A DNA stretch of 64,000 nucleotides from assembly GCF_932526225.1 (NCBI RefSeq), contig NC_064041.1, positions 124,001-188,000 of the forward strand, in the 5' to 3' direction. Position 1 is the stretch's first letter, and each line of letters opens with the position of its first letter. Origin of the DNA: Nematostella vectensis (lineage: Eukaryota; Cnidaria; Anthozoa; Actiniaria; Edwardsiidae). The notes below the pieces were generated by a model. The model did not search any database, was not told the origin of the DNA, and saw nothing but the letters and a program-made list of their open reading frames with translations. Shown here piece after piece: positions 11,364 to 23,999 of this stretch. Position numbers and translations under genes: made by a program.

Positions 11364-14300
11364 TCAACTTTCTGGTTCAGCATCCTCTACCAACTGCTGA
11401 AAGGAGAACTTCCTAACTCCTGGGAAGCATTCATGAATCTTCCTATTAAAATTGTCCTTCACTTTATCGGTCCCCTTGTTGTAGACTCCAATGTACCCTT
11501 TAGGGACTGACTTTGGAACATCATTTACACCAAACTGAATTACTTCAGTCCTACCCTTGACATCAAAGAAGCCCTCTCTATAAACAAACCACATTCCCTT
11601 TAACTGATCAGGGAATGGGTCTTGTTCAGAATGTCGTTTGGTAGGATGTACATCAAATGCACTTTTCCCTGCATACGACTGCCGCACACTGCCAATCAGT
11701 ACAACATTTGCCATTATTCTTTGACAAGTCCTTACTGTGGTATGACCTGAAATACAAAACACAAAATAAACATTAAAATCAAGCATTTACAGAAAAAATC
11801 TACGAAAGTGTGCAGAAAAATTATTACACCTGTAAAAGACTTTAGTTATCTCAATCCTAAGGAGTCCTGTTTCGTCTAAAGTAACTTACACATTTGCTTT
11901 GCTTTCTGTCACAATTTTGTCTGGTTATAATTCGGGAAGCTAGGCAAATGGACTATGCAAGATTCTTATTGTCTCAGTTTGACTGGTCAACCAGAAAAGC
12001 CAAAGAAAATTTGAACCAAGTTTAAGAAATGACTGTCATGAGATAATTGCACCTTTGTGGCCTTTTGGTTTTTTTTTTTTTGGTACTTTTGGTTTTACAA
12101 AATTTATTTTTGCTTTTGAGATTCTGATTTTTTCCTTACTATCAGTTTTCCTTTTTCCAACCAGCCTGTGATTATAGCCTTTTGTTTTTAGATTCATTTT
12201 TTTCCCTCATTATGCATTAGATTTAGCAAAAAATGAAAAAACAGTCCAAAAACCAACAGACAAAAATGAAATGCACAGCACAACAGCTTTTTAGGGACAA
12301 AAGCTGATACTCTCGCTACGCTCGTGTACACTACGCTCGTGTAGCTATTTAATAATAGGTCAAAAGAAAATACTCTTTGAAAATATTCTTTGAAGGGATA
12401 TTTGTTATTCCACTGGGATGCAAAATTACGAGAAAAAGTAATTATCTATATATTTCTGCAGTAAAGCAGAAGGCAACGATATCTCTAGACTTGGAGTGAA
12501 AATGGAATGGTCCTTATTGAAACAATAAAATTTACCTGATGCATACTGCTTCAGGGGTTGCACAATGTAGGTTTCCACAAACTCGTCAAGATCAATGTTG
12601 TGCCCTGCTTTTCCCGATATGTTGACAGAGCAGTTTAGCTTGATCATCTCTCTGAAGGCAAGTGGCCACAAGGCCGAAAACTGGACCACATGTACAAATG
12701 CTTTTGTCCAATAATTTCTAAACTGTAGCTGAGCAAACATTGGTAAGAGCACTGTCCATACTGTCTCACGTGCATGCCCATTACCATTCCTTGTGGCTTC
12801 GTTAAACATTTGGAGAAGTGGCCCATAGAGTGTGAACAGTTCACTGTTGTAACCAAATGTTGCATCTTTCTTGGTACTGTCTTGCAAGAAAGCCTTGAAT
12901 CCCGTCATCAAAGCAGAGTTGTGATTTTCGTTGTTTTTCAGGCATTCCTGTAGGGTTTCTTCATCTGGAAAATATTCAGAGCAGCGGAATGCTTCAACAG
13001 CTGCCAACCCATAAGAAATAGAGCAGTCCCTAACGGCCTCTTTTATGTGAGCTAGATTTTGCTTCTGAAATTTCTTCGCCCTGAATGCTTCTGTGGTAAG
13101 CTTCTTACGCTTCATGACATTCAAAACAACGTGGTGAAATCCACCCTTTTCATGTGACTTAAGGCAGCTTCACACAGATGGCCCTTTGCATGAAGGCCGC
13201 CAGGTATCTCTGCAACCCATCCAAATGCAGACTGGTCTTTCTGCTTTACATTGCGATTATTCTTGCAGGTTCCTTGATCACCCACAACGGAAATAGGGAA
13301 TCCCTTGAATTGGGTACAGTTGTAGGTGAATGATGTGCCATCTTCTTCATCTTCACAGCTGACATTCATTTCCTTCGCTCCATCCTTGCTTCCTGCCAAC
13401 CCAGAGAGTAACGAGTATTCACTCTGCTCCACTGACAGCACACCATCAAATAATTCAAGAATGTCCTTCAGTTCCATTGCCTTGGCAATGTCATATGGTG
13501 TGATCATACCTCCAAAAAACACTCCGCGTTTCAAAGCATGTTTCTCCACCAATAGTCTGCACATCTCTGTAGACTTCCCAAGGACTGCTAGTGACAAAGG
13601 GGTAGCCCTACAGCCCTCCTTTACATTAGGGTTGGTTCCAACTGCCAGTAGTGCCCGCATAAGAGTGGTATTTCCACACTCCACAGCCATATGGACAACA
13701 GTTCTCCCAAAACGATCTCCCTTTGCTTCCCACTCTCTGTTCTCACCAAGTTTCTGAATTAACTGATCCATCTGTTTATCGGAATCAGGTGAGTGCATTG
13801 TATTGAATACCATTTTGGTAAGTTTTTCGTAACACTTCTTCATGGCAGTATCTTGTTTTTGTGAACCTGATTCCTTTCAATTGGCCTGCATTTGATCACC
13901 TTGGGTTTCATCGTCATCCACAAGCTCTGAATCAACCACTCCATCAAGTACCTTATCGGCACTGTTAAGGTTTGTCCTTAAGGTCTTCATTTCATTCTCG
14001 TGATTTCTCATGTTGTTTAGGAACTCGTAATGAGCCCTGGCTCCTTTTATGTCAAAGGCTTTGGCAGTTTCATCAAACTCTAAAGTTGACTTTTTGTAAT
14101 TACAGGGAATTCCAAATTCTCTGCCAAATTCTTGCATAATGCCAGCAGTACCTGAGAGAGTTGAATTATCTTCAAGTGATAGTGGAAGAATGAGTCTTTC
14201 TGTCTTTTCCAAAGACATGGTTGATATAACACTTGTTTGTTCCACAATTCTATATGGCTTTGGCTTCTTGCTAAATTCTTGGAACTCTGTGCTTGACAAC

Positions 14301-17300
14301 TATTTGTTCACTTCTTTTTCATTCATCTCCTTTAGAGGTTTCGGTGTGGTGGGGACATTGTTTAAGCCACCTTTCAATAACATCATCAAATACCCATCAA
14401 CATACTGCATCCACAACTCTTTGTGTTTTGGCATTGATTCTAAAATGAAAGGAAAAAATATTTTAATTCAGGAGAGGTCCTATCTCATTTTACATGAATC
14501 AGACTATAAGCATTCTAATTGCCCTATCCCATGCTTACACAGGGATATTATACCTATAAATTATTGTTGTTTGATACTGTAGGTTGAAAAGAAATGCTAC
14601 AACATTGTGGGATTTACAGTTTCACTTCTAATATATTCAAGACTAGAGAGAAATTAGCTGATTTTGAACATTGGTAACAAGCAAGATACTGTAGGTCCTG
14701 GTTAAACATCCATAAATATTAACATTTGTAGCAAAGTTATAATGTGACATAACTAAAAGAACATGCTCAGCACCAAGGTCTTCATAGTTAACTTGGGGGT
14801 CTACAGCCGTAGTTGAACTTTCAAATAGATGATCTATACCTTCCAATGAAGGTAATATAGCTCCTCTTCCTGAAAAAAAAAATACAAAAATGCAGGAATT
14901 ATCAGCACACGTGCACTTAAAGTTCACCTGTATGATATTATGAATGAATATTAAAAAGCAAGGGACACAACAACTTCAAACCAAAACACAGGAACACAAA
15001 GATGACACAAAAACATTAGCATGTATCTTGTTGATGGGCAAAACATGAAAAAAAAATGTTTTAGAAATTGTAATTTCCGTTACCTGTAAAGTTCCACATC
15101 TTTGGTGACAGGGTCTTGAATAGCCTGTAGTGCCTCTTATTTCCCCTGTACATGTTGATGTTGTCCATCAGTAAAATAATAGGTGCTGTTGGCGGAAATT
15201 TCCCATCTAGAATTCCTTGAAAGTGCTGGAGTCGTTCATCTAGATAACTGGTCCTACAAAAAATAGAAATTATCATTGATTGTATATGCACAAACCTAGC
15301 CTGACTTGCTCTACCCAAATAAATATCATTGGTATATATCAAATCAGTAGATAGTTTATCTAACATACTTTTATTGGTTCCAAGTAGGTATCACAGATTT
15401 ACTGTTTCACATGCTTGCTAGCGGTTTCTCTTTCATCCCCGAGAAAAGAGGTCAAAACAGCTTAGAAATGCATTTTTTCAATCACTGAAATGTTTTTTTG
15501 GAGGATTATTATGACTACTACAAGCGTGCATGTGTTTTCACTGTCACAATTTTGATCATTAGGCACACAAGAAACCCTTTAATTACCGCCCAATTAGTGG
15601 ACTATTGTCGATGTTGATATTTCTTATTATTTTGAGACAATTTTCACATTATTTGTCCAACTACTTGGGTAGTAATAAACAATTGGACCTCCCCTCTAGA
15701 AATGTCACAGTTTTTTTTCTGAAAATATGTCAACACTTACAAAGAATCCCAGTGGAGACATAATCCAATGGCATTAAGCATGTTGACAAACTGTTTTCCT
15801 GCACCATATGACAGGCACAGTAGGCCGAATAACAATTGGATGTCATTTGGAATCTTCTGATTTCCCATAGTGACAAGAGCAGACAGGGCGTGACTAGAGC
15901 ATTTCAGCTTGTAATCCTGGGTTTTCTGGAGGTTTCTCTGTCTCGATGTTCCAATAAGGGTCTCCAAAATGTTGTGGAGCAACGGGCACCCTTCCTTCAC
16001 ACATTTTGACAGCTTCTTGAAGATGTCATCAGGAACTTCTGTAACTCCATCTCTGAGTTTTCCAGATCTGAAGCCCATCTGGCATTGATTTTGGAATAAA
16101 AGCATTTCTGCCTTCAATTTCATCATTTGGGGCTTACTGAGGAGACACAAATTGCTATGTTGCTTCAGCTCGCTAAGCCTCTGCTCATACTTCTTGACCA
16201 CAGCTACATTTAGTTTATCCCGGGCATGGGACAGCTGCTGGTACTTATGAAGCAGTGGCTTCAGATTTTCCTCCTTCAAAAAAAAGTTTTTTTAGATAAA
16301 AGTTTTGAGCCATAGACATTCATAAACTTTTTGGTTTTTCATATCAGTGTTAATACTGTTTCAAACAGTATTGAAAGTGGTAAACACAAAATATATGTCA
16401 TTGACCAGATGAATTATAGATAAATGTCATAAGCTGTGAAAAAACCTTTTGGGTGGTACAAAGATGCACAAGTTCTGGATATTAAGAATACCTTTATCAT
16501 TTTATGATCCACCAAAAACTGGAATTCGACTCAAATTCGCCAAATTCTTATTATTAGTCTTATAAAAGGAGAAAATTTGGCAGAGTCGAATTGGTGTATT
16601 ATTCTGGTTCACGAGCATGACTATTTGGGCTTTTTGTATTTATTTTTATCATTTCATGAATACCTTATCACTGTCTAATATTAACTGCCAGGTCTCAGTC
16701 ATTCTATCCTCAAGCTTGCATAGCCTTGCTTTCATCTCATCCTCAAGGCTTTCAATGGGGAGAGGAACAACAGCATCTTTTTGCTTGAATGTGATGTTCA
16801 TGTAGTAGGTGCTATAGCATATAGTAAAGGATTGTGCAAAATAAAGGTTTGAACTGCATATATAAGCTTTTGATCAAGGTTATGTGTTCTAGTATTAGTT
16901 TGGATGCTTGTGATAAGTTCTAGTATTAATAAGGATACATTTGTTGTCCAGCTTTCTTTATCCTCTTTTTTTGACAAAGAGGAAACACTGCTTTTAAAGA
17001 CTTTGTGACAAGGTTTTTAGAGTGGCCTCCCAGAACCTCCATAAGATCTTCACGCTTTACACACTGCCCTTCATCTTGGATGCAAAGATCTTGTAATTTC
17101 TGGAACAGTTCTGATAAGAAATGCAACATTTTAATGTGCATTTTAAAAGTGCATGTCTCCATATTTCATACTGTCAACAACAACAACAACAACAACAACT
17201 TTATTTAGTAAAATATGCAAAAAAATTTCAAATTCACTTGACTTCAGTGAGACAGTACTAAAAGTTTGAAAATTGTAAGAAAATTTGGGTACTACCTCTG

Positions 17301-17901
17301 TGTAAAAAGCTGTGTATTGTGCACAATGCATGACAAAGCTTGTGTTGTAGAACGAATTATGATGTGAATAGAGTTGAATACAATGTGTCCTTTGGGAATG
17401 GGAAATCTCCAATAAGATAGATAAAAAAATTGCAAAAAGTGGGGGTGGTAAAAGTTCTAAAATCTTGCGACAGCTGCCTAATGTGGGTGTTGATTGACAT
17501 CTTGCTGTTTCCTTTTTGCTTCCCCTAATTTTTCCTAAAAAGTGAAAATATATCCCCACAAGGTCTATGAGTGGCAGGGTATGATACGGTTGTCAAGCAT
17601 AGGTTGTCATCCAAATAAAGAAGATACGGAACTTCAAGAGGCAATAAAATTTAAATGAAATGAAATGACACCAACCTATGGTAGCATCTTGTTTGAGAAC
17701 TTTCTTCATGGGTTGCCCTTCCTTTTTAGATGTTTGGGTAAGGGTATGCTTCGAAGACTTGCTTGCCTTTACGGGTGTAGATGTAAGATCTTCTGTAGGG
17801 AAAGGACCAGGGAAAGGGCTTGTATCAGGCACTGCATGACATTTCATTTCAACCTTCACTTTGTGGCTATGGCTTTGTGGAGTAAAGGATAAAACGTTAA
17901 G
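11364..17901 (-). pseudogene. Multi-exon transposase-like gene with ankyrin repeats (DUF6589-like), disabled
   Basis: Minus-strand exons with agreeing splice phases: 17901-17676, 17110-16939, 16811-16664, 16273-15741, 15253-15084, 14869-14690 (less certain end), 14439-12536, 11746-11364 (stop TGA). Together they encode about 1,240 codons: a Lys/Ser/Thr-rich start; a coiled region (LSHARDKLNVAVVKKYEQRL); HALSALVTMGNQ and [36 protein letters not shown], with an Asp in a transposase-like core setting; ankyrin repeats (DRFGRTVVHMAVECGNTTLM, ATPLSLAVLGKSTEMCRLLV); and HARETVWTVLLPMFAQLQ with KAFVHVVQFSALWPLAFRE. The resemblance to DUF6589-type, transposon-derived animal proteins is from memory. 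Disablements: TAG at 14302-14300, TGA at 13879-13877, and a frameshift near 13150. Since splicing signals persist, decay is recent, or the stops are polymorphic or sequencing errors. Confidence 0.6.
17175..17199. repeat. (CAA)n microsatellite
   Basis: About eight CAA units. Read on the minus strand they give a poly-Val run in a spurious frame. The tract lies in an intron of the ankyrin/DUF6589-like gene. Confidence 0.9.
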
Positions 17902-18463
17902 CTTGAGAGGAAAAAAAGAGGGCGCGCAAGGATGTCCGGGAAGGAAGATGAGGGCGCGCAATGCGTTATGGGGAGGGGGAAGGAAGAGAAAGAAGCGACT
18001 GGTAGAAAACGCCCCCATAAGTTGAGCGGAGACTGATTTTTTGCAACAGACCATATTTCTTTGTTATTTTATGCTAAAAATATTCTTGAAGTAATACAAC
18101 GGTATAAAAGTACTTACATTATAATTGTAGCTTTTCTATCTTTTCCCCATACATTTGCTATAACTTATTATATGATCGGCGGCCAGCGGCGGCAATTTTG
18201 TCTCCTCGGATTTCTGGTAATGAGCCATCATGGTTGAAAGGGGCATTCCTAAAAAGGCCATGGAAACCTTGAACGCGTCTTTGGACGAGATGAGTCTAGG
18301 ATGCAGTGATCTGGAAGCTCTCGACAAATCTCTGGATAACATGTAAATGACTGGTACGTCAGAAACAAACGTAGCCTTGTCGAAGTTTTTTTTTGCATTC
18401 TACCTTCCAATTCCATTTCAACTGTAAGTTAATCTATAGCCCTACAGTTTCACAGGCATCTTG

Positions 18464-18956
18464 TTAAATGATAGAAGTCCTGTAAGTCTCGTTTAGCTTA
18501 CCTTCTATTTCTGTTCTTTTATTAATAAGCGATTGGGTACGAGTCTGAATAGAAACTATATCCAAATCAAAGTCTTTATCTGGAAATGAAGGCATCAGCC
18601 CACTTGAAAAGTAAAAGTATTTGCTTAGGTCATTTTCCCCAAATAGCTTGTAGTACAATGGCTTATATAATTCGATTATTTTTTATCAAACACCCCTTTC
18701 GGTATCATACCTTGGCATTGTGAACAAAACTCTAGATTTGAAGATTGCTCCAAAATATTGGGCAAAAGCTGAACTGGAAAATTGCAAAATCTTAGAAAAG
18801 AATATTGATTAATCATACATAAATACCTAGATCTTTCATTTGAATACATGAAATGAATATACCTTTTTCAGAGATGGAAATACTGTAGATGTCTTGTTGG
18901 TAGAAGGATTTACATTGCCACTCGCCAGTGCAATTGCATATTCATGATCAAGTATT
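18464..18956 (-). pseudogene. Possible 5' exons upstream of the ankyrin/DUF6589-like gene
   Basis: Three minus-strand blocks look like exons: 18956-18863 (DHEYAIALASGNVNPSTNKT; acceptor tatag, donor gtatat), 18768-18711 (LLPNILEQSSNLEFCSQCQ; donor gtatga), and about 18658-18499 (YYKLFGENDLSKYFYFSSG; donor gtaagc). Block one to two is phase-compatible. Block two to three, and three to 17901, are not with the sites I can find. They may be the true N-terminus with missing exons, or a neighbouring gene fragment. The third block contains a copy of the gattgggtacgagtctg word also seen at 7440 and 23446, so part of it may come from a repeat. Confidence 0.35.
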
Positions 18957-19473
18957 CTATAATAGTTAAGGTCAAAACATTGACATAATCATTTATTAAT
19001 ATTTGTTATTTGATATTTTTAAATCAAGGTGAAATTTATAATAAATTATCTTCCTGCTGTTTTCCACTCATGGGGTAATAGGGTTATAAGTGTAGTAGTT
19101 GTGTGTGGGATACATAAAGTGAAACTAAAAAGAACAAACTATCTTTTCTAACCTAAAAAGAAATTTGTATGTATATCGGAAAATGTAATGTCACAAAATA
19201 GTATCAAAAATATCAAATATTAAGCACCCTAGAAAAATAAAATGTTCAAGATGTTCAATTTTGTAACAACCCACTTATCATCCCCTTTTAGAATTAATAA
19301 TCTTGATAAGTATCACCATTTTTGTGGGACGGCATACATTTAAGACTTCTTACAAAGGATAATCTCCACATGCATGTTGTAATTTTTTGGAAGGTTCAGC
19401 TTCCCATTCATTGCATGGCTGGGCTTGGTATGTTAGCACATTCACAACAGTTTGATGCTGGAAAACAGTATTT
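18957..19473. other. Non-coding, AT-rich stretch
   Basis: I see no convincing exon or repeat here. Confidence 0.5.
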
Positions 19474-19870
19474 TGTTGTTATTATACAAGCTGGAGTCCG
19501 GATTTGAATCAAACGCGGTATCACAGCCATTTTATCGCTCGTCGGTTTTTTCTTTCTTTTTAACTTGACTTCGCCGCTCAGACAAACAAAACAGTCAAAC
19601 TATTCAGGGATTTAGCTTTTTGTGAGTATACTTGCCAATCTTGCTTACTTAAGTCAGACTTGTTTTCTTCTTCCGAGTTATTTTATGATCTCTTTTCATT
19701 CCTATCGAGTTGGCAAAACAACAACACGCAACCCGCGGGGGGACAAAATAAAAGGAGCAAATCATCACGCGCAGTGGTGGGGTGGTGGTTACTAGAAAAT
19801 AGCCAGATTCGTAAGCGACATGGCGCGCGGGTAATACCAAAGTGTCTCTTCTTATCTTATGCTCTCTTGA
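19474..19870. repeat. Dispersed repeat, longer copy (partner at 47673-47988)
   Basis: It starts tgttgttattatacaagctg and ends near cttatgctctcttga. Shared blocks with 47673-47988 include tggatttgaatcaaacgcg (one base differs), ttccgagttattttatgatc, acaacaacacgcaacccgcg and gcagtggtggggtggtggtt. This copy has about 70 extra bases after aaacgcg. Neither copy codes for a protein that I can see, so a non-autonomous element is likely. Confidence 0.85.
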
Positions 19871-21295
19871 TAATGGCCGCCATATTGGAATTTCTCTCCA
19901 TTTGGAAAATGGGGGCAGGGCTTAGGCCCTTTTATACCGCGCCTTCGTGTTTAATAGATAGACTCAATTGTTGCTACGAAGAGCTTTATTTCTTGCTCCA
20001 GTAAAGCAATATTCTAGAGTGCTAGTCATTTGGTACGACCTCCAAATTCCCCCGTCGTGAAGCCAGATTGTCACTCATAAGGACATGACGGGAAAAACTT
20101 GGAGGACGCGCAATTCGAGATAGAGAAAGAAGACACAATTTCTTACAATGGCCATCGGTTCCTTGTATTACGGACTGATTTTTAAAACACAAATAACGTG
20201 AGGCCGAAATGCACATACCCAGATTTTGGCTTTTTAAGATAATTTTCCTTGATCATCATTGCGCTATGTATCAGCTCAGGGACAAAAGCTCAAATTTCAA
20301 TGACCCTCCCAAAAAGTCGCATCAATTTAAAAAAAAGTCGCACTTGATATTTTGTTTGCTATAACTTACTAAGTTCTCAAAGAAATTCTCCGCCTTATAG
20401 ATGTGAAATTATTATTTGAAGCGTCATTTCATGTTTTTCCGTCATGTCACTAATAAGGGTTTTGACACTTCTAGCAAACAAGCAATAGGGTAAGGAATAA
20501 CATATCGAATTTTATGTTATATTTTTTTATGTAAAGTTTTTGAAAAGGTCTTCAAAGTTCGGACTGTTCTGTTAATCGAGTTGCAATGCGCATAAATTTC
20601 AACCCTCATTACCTGTTCCGGGATTAACTCAAAATACAGATCTCCTTTTGCCTCCGTAAAATCATGTAATGTTATAAAATAATTGAGATAGTAAAGGCAC
20701 TCTGATTGGTGGGATTGGTCACTTTCATTACATGATGAAGGTTATGCGATGACGCGGCATAAAATCTAGTAAAGAGAATTCGTGCATTATCAGTCAACAA
20801 CCCTGTGAAATCCGAAGAACTTTTACCTTTCAACACTAAAAAATGTAACTCTTCGGGAAAAAATGTGCAATCCAAATAGATGAGCAACCAAACGATGAAG
20901 TAAATATTGCTTGGAATTTGAAGCCAGTTCTGTTTTTCAATCTGTTTTCTGCGCGCGAGCGAGAAAAATACCGATTTTCACTCATTTGCTTCCTGACGTT
21001 GACGAGATAAGAGCTCAGCAGGAACATCAAATCTGGTAAGAATTTGCCGAAAATGACATGAAAATAACAGCTACCGTATTATTTTATTCGGTTTCCAGAT
21101 TCCCTATTAAACTTTATTAACTGATGTTAAATCGGAGTTTTAGAATACAAATTGATCTACAAAAGGTTGTTTTCCCTCGAAAACAGTGAAATTTTGAATC
21201 ATAAGACTTTATTTTTCGTATAGTGTTGGTTGCATTGAACTTTCCCTTTCTAGATAATCAAGAGGTAGAAAAGTAATGGGCCATGTTTTGTATCG
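19871..21295. other. Non-coding stretch without recognisable features
   Basis: AT-rich, with scattered short frames on both strands that lack coding character. I see no repeat with other parts of the window. Confidence 0.5.
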
Positions 21296-21529
21296 ACTAT
21301 TCATATATTAGAACTGACAAGTTGTTTTTCAAAAGTTTTATTGAGAATTTATGCTTATTTTACAAATGTAGGTCCTTAAAAATGTAGAACAATTTGTAAT
21401 ACTATTTCAGAAAGTATCTTCAAAGATTATTCCTCCCTATTATTGCCATTTAGCTTGTGTCTGTCAGCAAAAGGCTCAGTTAATTATACCACGCTGCTGT
21501 CCAATAAATTTTGTCTTGCATCATATTTA
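21296..21529. repeat. Left direct repeat flanking the tyrosine-recombinase retroelement
   Basis: About 234 bp, diverged from 26637-26864. Shared blocks include tttttcaaaagtttta, gaacaatttgta, tattattgccatttagct and gtgtctgtcagcaaaaggct. The two copies are in the same orientation and enclose the coding remnants at 22775-26093, as expected for terminal direct repeats of a retroelement. Confidence 0.8.
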
Positions 21530-21951
21530 TCTTAAAAAATTGTCAAAACGAAATTATAAGTTACGTCCCCTTTGGCCTCTCATATTTCCACAGTCAAGGA
21601 GAAAATTCAGATATAGTTAGTCTCCAATAGTTGTTTGTTCAGATGTGTATTACCCATAGGTCGTATTCAATGTAACTAACCATGAAACAATATCAACTTG
21701 ATTTATTTGCATACATCTGCATTGAATACAGCTCATAGATAATACGACGACATTTGAACTTAGCCTTAGGAGATACACCCGCCCCCGTTGTGGCCCCAGT
21801 CCGAGCTGCTGCTGCAGGTTCAGCCCTTCCTCCTCCTTCGGGTCTCTAAGTAACTATTACTGCGTCGCTGATTGAAATTATTGTCAGCTATCACTAGACA
21901 CTAGTTTATTTGTCATTCTGTAGTAATACTCCTTACGTTATGGTGAATGAT

Positions 21952-22625
21952 TTTGGCTTGGTACTGGACGTTGGTCAGTACGAAATTATTAGTTATTTGG
22001 GACCATTCGGGTCGGGCGCGAAGTACTGAAATATATTTTCAGGCGGTAGTAGGATTTGGTTTTGGTCTTGTACTGGACTTCGATCAGTACGAAATTATAA
22101 GTTATTTAGGACCATTTGGGTCGGGCGCGAAGTACTGAAATGTGATTTCAGGCGCCTATTAGGAATTCGCTTTGGCTTTGTACTGGACTTCGGTCAGTAC
22201 GAAATTATTAGCAATTTAGGACCATTCGGGTCGGGCGCGAAATACCCAAAATATTTTCAGGCGCTAGTAGGATTTGGTTTTGGCCTTGTACTGGACTTCG
22301 GTCAGTACAAAATTATCAGTTATTTATTTGCGACCATTCGGGTTAGGCGCGAAGTACTGAAATATAATGTTCAGGCGCTAGTAGGATTTGTTTTTTGGCT
22401 CGGGTACTGGACTTCGGTTAGAAGGAAATTATTAGTTATCTAGGACCGTTTTAGTACTGAGTTTTAATTTTCAGGCGCCATATAGAAATATTTGGCTAGT
22501 TCTCTACTGTGGTCAGTACGAAATTATTTTTTATTATAGGACCATTCGGAACGGGCGTGAAGTACTGGAATGTAATTTCAGGCGCCTGTTAGAAATTCGC
22601 TTTGGTTTTGTAATGCCGTGTCCCG
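21952..22625. repeat. Tandem array of ~110-bp units, about six diverged copies
   Basis: Units start near 21953, 22061, 22172, 22281, 22395, 22488 and (partial) 22603. Each carries a core like gtactggacttcggtcagta, then gaaattattagttattt, accattcgggtcgggcgcga and ttttcaggcg. It lies just inside the left direct repeat of the tyrosine-recombinase element. Tandem leader repeats are known in retroelements, but a role here is inferred. Confidence 0.85.
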
Positions 22626-22774
22626 GGACTGAGGATGTTTAATTTCGTGCTGCTGTTGTTGTTGTAGGAAAGAATGTTAGAATTTAAGGCGCTATTCTAT
22701 CAGGAACTGTTCTGGATGATCTAAGAAGACTGAAATGTACTTTTCTGTTACAGTAAGGGAAATGCGGAAGTTTT

Positions 22775-22999
22775 CTGAGGGAAGAAATTGATGGCGCTAC
22801 ACAGACATCGGCAGTTAACCAAGCAATTGTGATGGTGGGGCAATTAGCCCTGGAGCACTTGGAGGACGCTGGGAGAAAAGCAGGTCATGACGAGACAAAA
22901 AAATTCTCCGCCGTTCTTTCAAAGTGCAAAAAGTTACCGATTAATGACCAGCTGGGTGACCTCGTCCTGCGTCTGCTCGGTGATGAGGTTGACAATTAG
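22775..22999 (+). CDS. Short open frame in the 5' part of the retroelement, gag-like by position
   Basis: The frame is open from a TAA at 22754 to a TAG at 22997-22999. It reads EEIDGATQTSAVNQAIVMVG, QLALEHLEDAGRKAGHDETK and LPINDQLGDLVLRLLGDEVD. Composition is protein-like and amphipathic. I do not recognise a domain. Its place before the RT/RNase H remnant fits a Gag fragment of the same element. The first ATG is at 22832. Confidence 0.35.
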   Translation: MREEIDGATQTSAVNQAIVMVGQLALEHLEDAGRKAGHDETKKFSAVLSKCKKLPINDQLGDLVLRLLGDEVDN

Positions 23000-23154
23000 A
23001 CGATATTTTCGTTTCGTAAAATCCAAGACGGCGGACGGCACTGATGAGCTCGATACATCATTTCATGAAATGAATTTAGATGGTATGTATGTTCTGGCAC
23101 TTATTTGAACTCATATTGCTTTGGTTGGATTGTATTCATTACAAATATCCACTT

Positions 23155-23373
23155 TCAGAGATATAATTCGACCACAAGAAGAAGCTCTAGAGCGAGGAAG
23201 TCACTATTTGCGCACATGATCGTACGCCGAATTCCAAACTCCAGGAAAGTATTTAGGCTATTTCTACAGTTATCATGTGCACATGGAATTTTATAAGCAA
23301 GAAATGCAGTATGGATAGGTCTTTCTTCGTCTGTGAACATTTTTAACATTTGCTCGCCGATTTCGTCCGCCAT
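23155..23373 (-). pseudogene. First-exon fragment of a RecQ-type gene paralogue
   Basis: The minus-strand ATG at 23373 opens MADEIGEQMLKMFTDEERPI, HTAFLAYKIPCAHDNCRN. It parallels the first exon at 7537 (MADALTDGIERPYHSAFLR ... CPHRKC), and the leader also matches (ccaagATGGCGGAC). The C2H2 partner histidines are not obvious afterwards. It appears to be a stranded 5' fragment of the same gene family, lying opposite to the retroelement. Confidence 0.5.
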
Positions 23374-23432
23374 CTTGGATCTGTAATCTGCCAGTCGTTA
23401 TTTTTTTTGTCTCCGCTTCAGGGTTCCTGTGG

Positions 23433-23999
23433 ATGTCCCCGCAACAACAAATAACGACTGGGTACGAGTCTACAACAGATACACCATCCCGCCGGCTGAG
23501 TCTCCAGGACTCTACTTTGTCACCGATAATATGGGTTAGGATTCAGCAGGTGTACGGGGGGCTTAGGGGTCATTCATGTGATCTTACGGCTCTAGAATCA
23601 AATGTTCAAGCGGACTGTTGTGGACAACAATTCCCTTTCTTTGCGCCTGTTGCTTCAAGTGGGGCATCTGGCGTCAAAATGTTTGCTCAAGGAATCACTT
23701 GGAAGGAAAATTCGTTAACTGAGAACCCGTATGTTTTTCCCCCGTTTAATCTCATTGGCGCTACATTCAAGTTTTTGCGTGAGCAGAAGGCGAGATGCAC
23801 TGTGGTGATACCAGATAAATACCCTAGACCCTATTGGTGGCCTTTGATTCAGGCTCATGCCAGATCCAAGCTGCGACTTGCTACACTTAGTGAATGTAGT
23901 GTTCTGCGCCGTCCCAGTAGAGCTGGGTTTGTTGAATATGGTCCCATTCCCTGGGATCTCTGGGCCTTTAAGCTGACGTTCGGCGGTGATGGTGATTAG
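23433..23999 (+). pseudogene. DIRS-like reverse transcriptase/RNase H C-terminal remnant
   Basis: The frame ending at 23999 contains LTALESNVQADCCGQQFPFF, NPYVFPPFNLIGATFKFLRE, CTVVIPDKYPRPYWWPL and PIPWDLWAFKLTF. The NPYVFPPFxLIG and WWPLxQxxAR pattern is typical of the region downstream of the RT core in tyrosine-recombinase (DIRS/Ngaro-type) retroelements. The RT catalytic core itself is not visible in this window, so the element is 5'-truncated internally. Confidence 0.65.

Noticed and set aside
17143-17559. Minus-strand frame with a poly-Val run
   Set aside because: The Val run comes from a CAA microsatellite; the rest has no coding character, and it lies in an intron of a better-supported gene.
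18230-18346. Small plus-strand frame starting MVERGIPKKAMETLNASL
   Set aside because: Only 38 codons, no homologue known to me, no splice continuation found; kept as a possibility but not listed as a gene.
23433-23530. N-terminal part of the RT/RNase H frame (MSPQQQITTGYES...)
   Set aside because: This part covers the gactgggtacgagtct repeat word and does not resemble RT; only the section from about 23560 on is retained as retroelement coding sequence.
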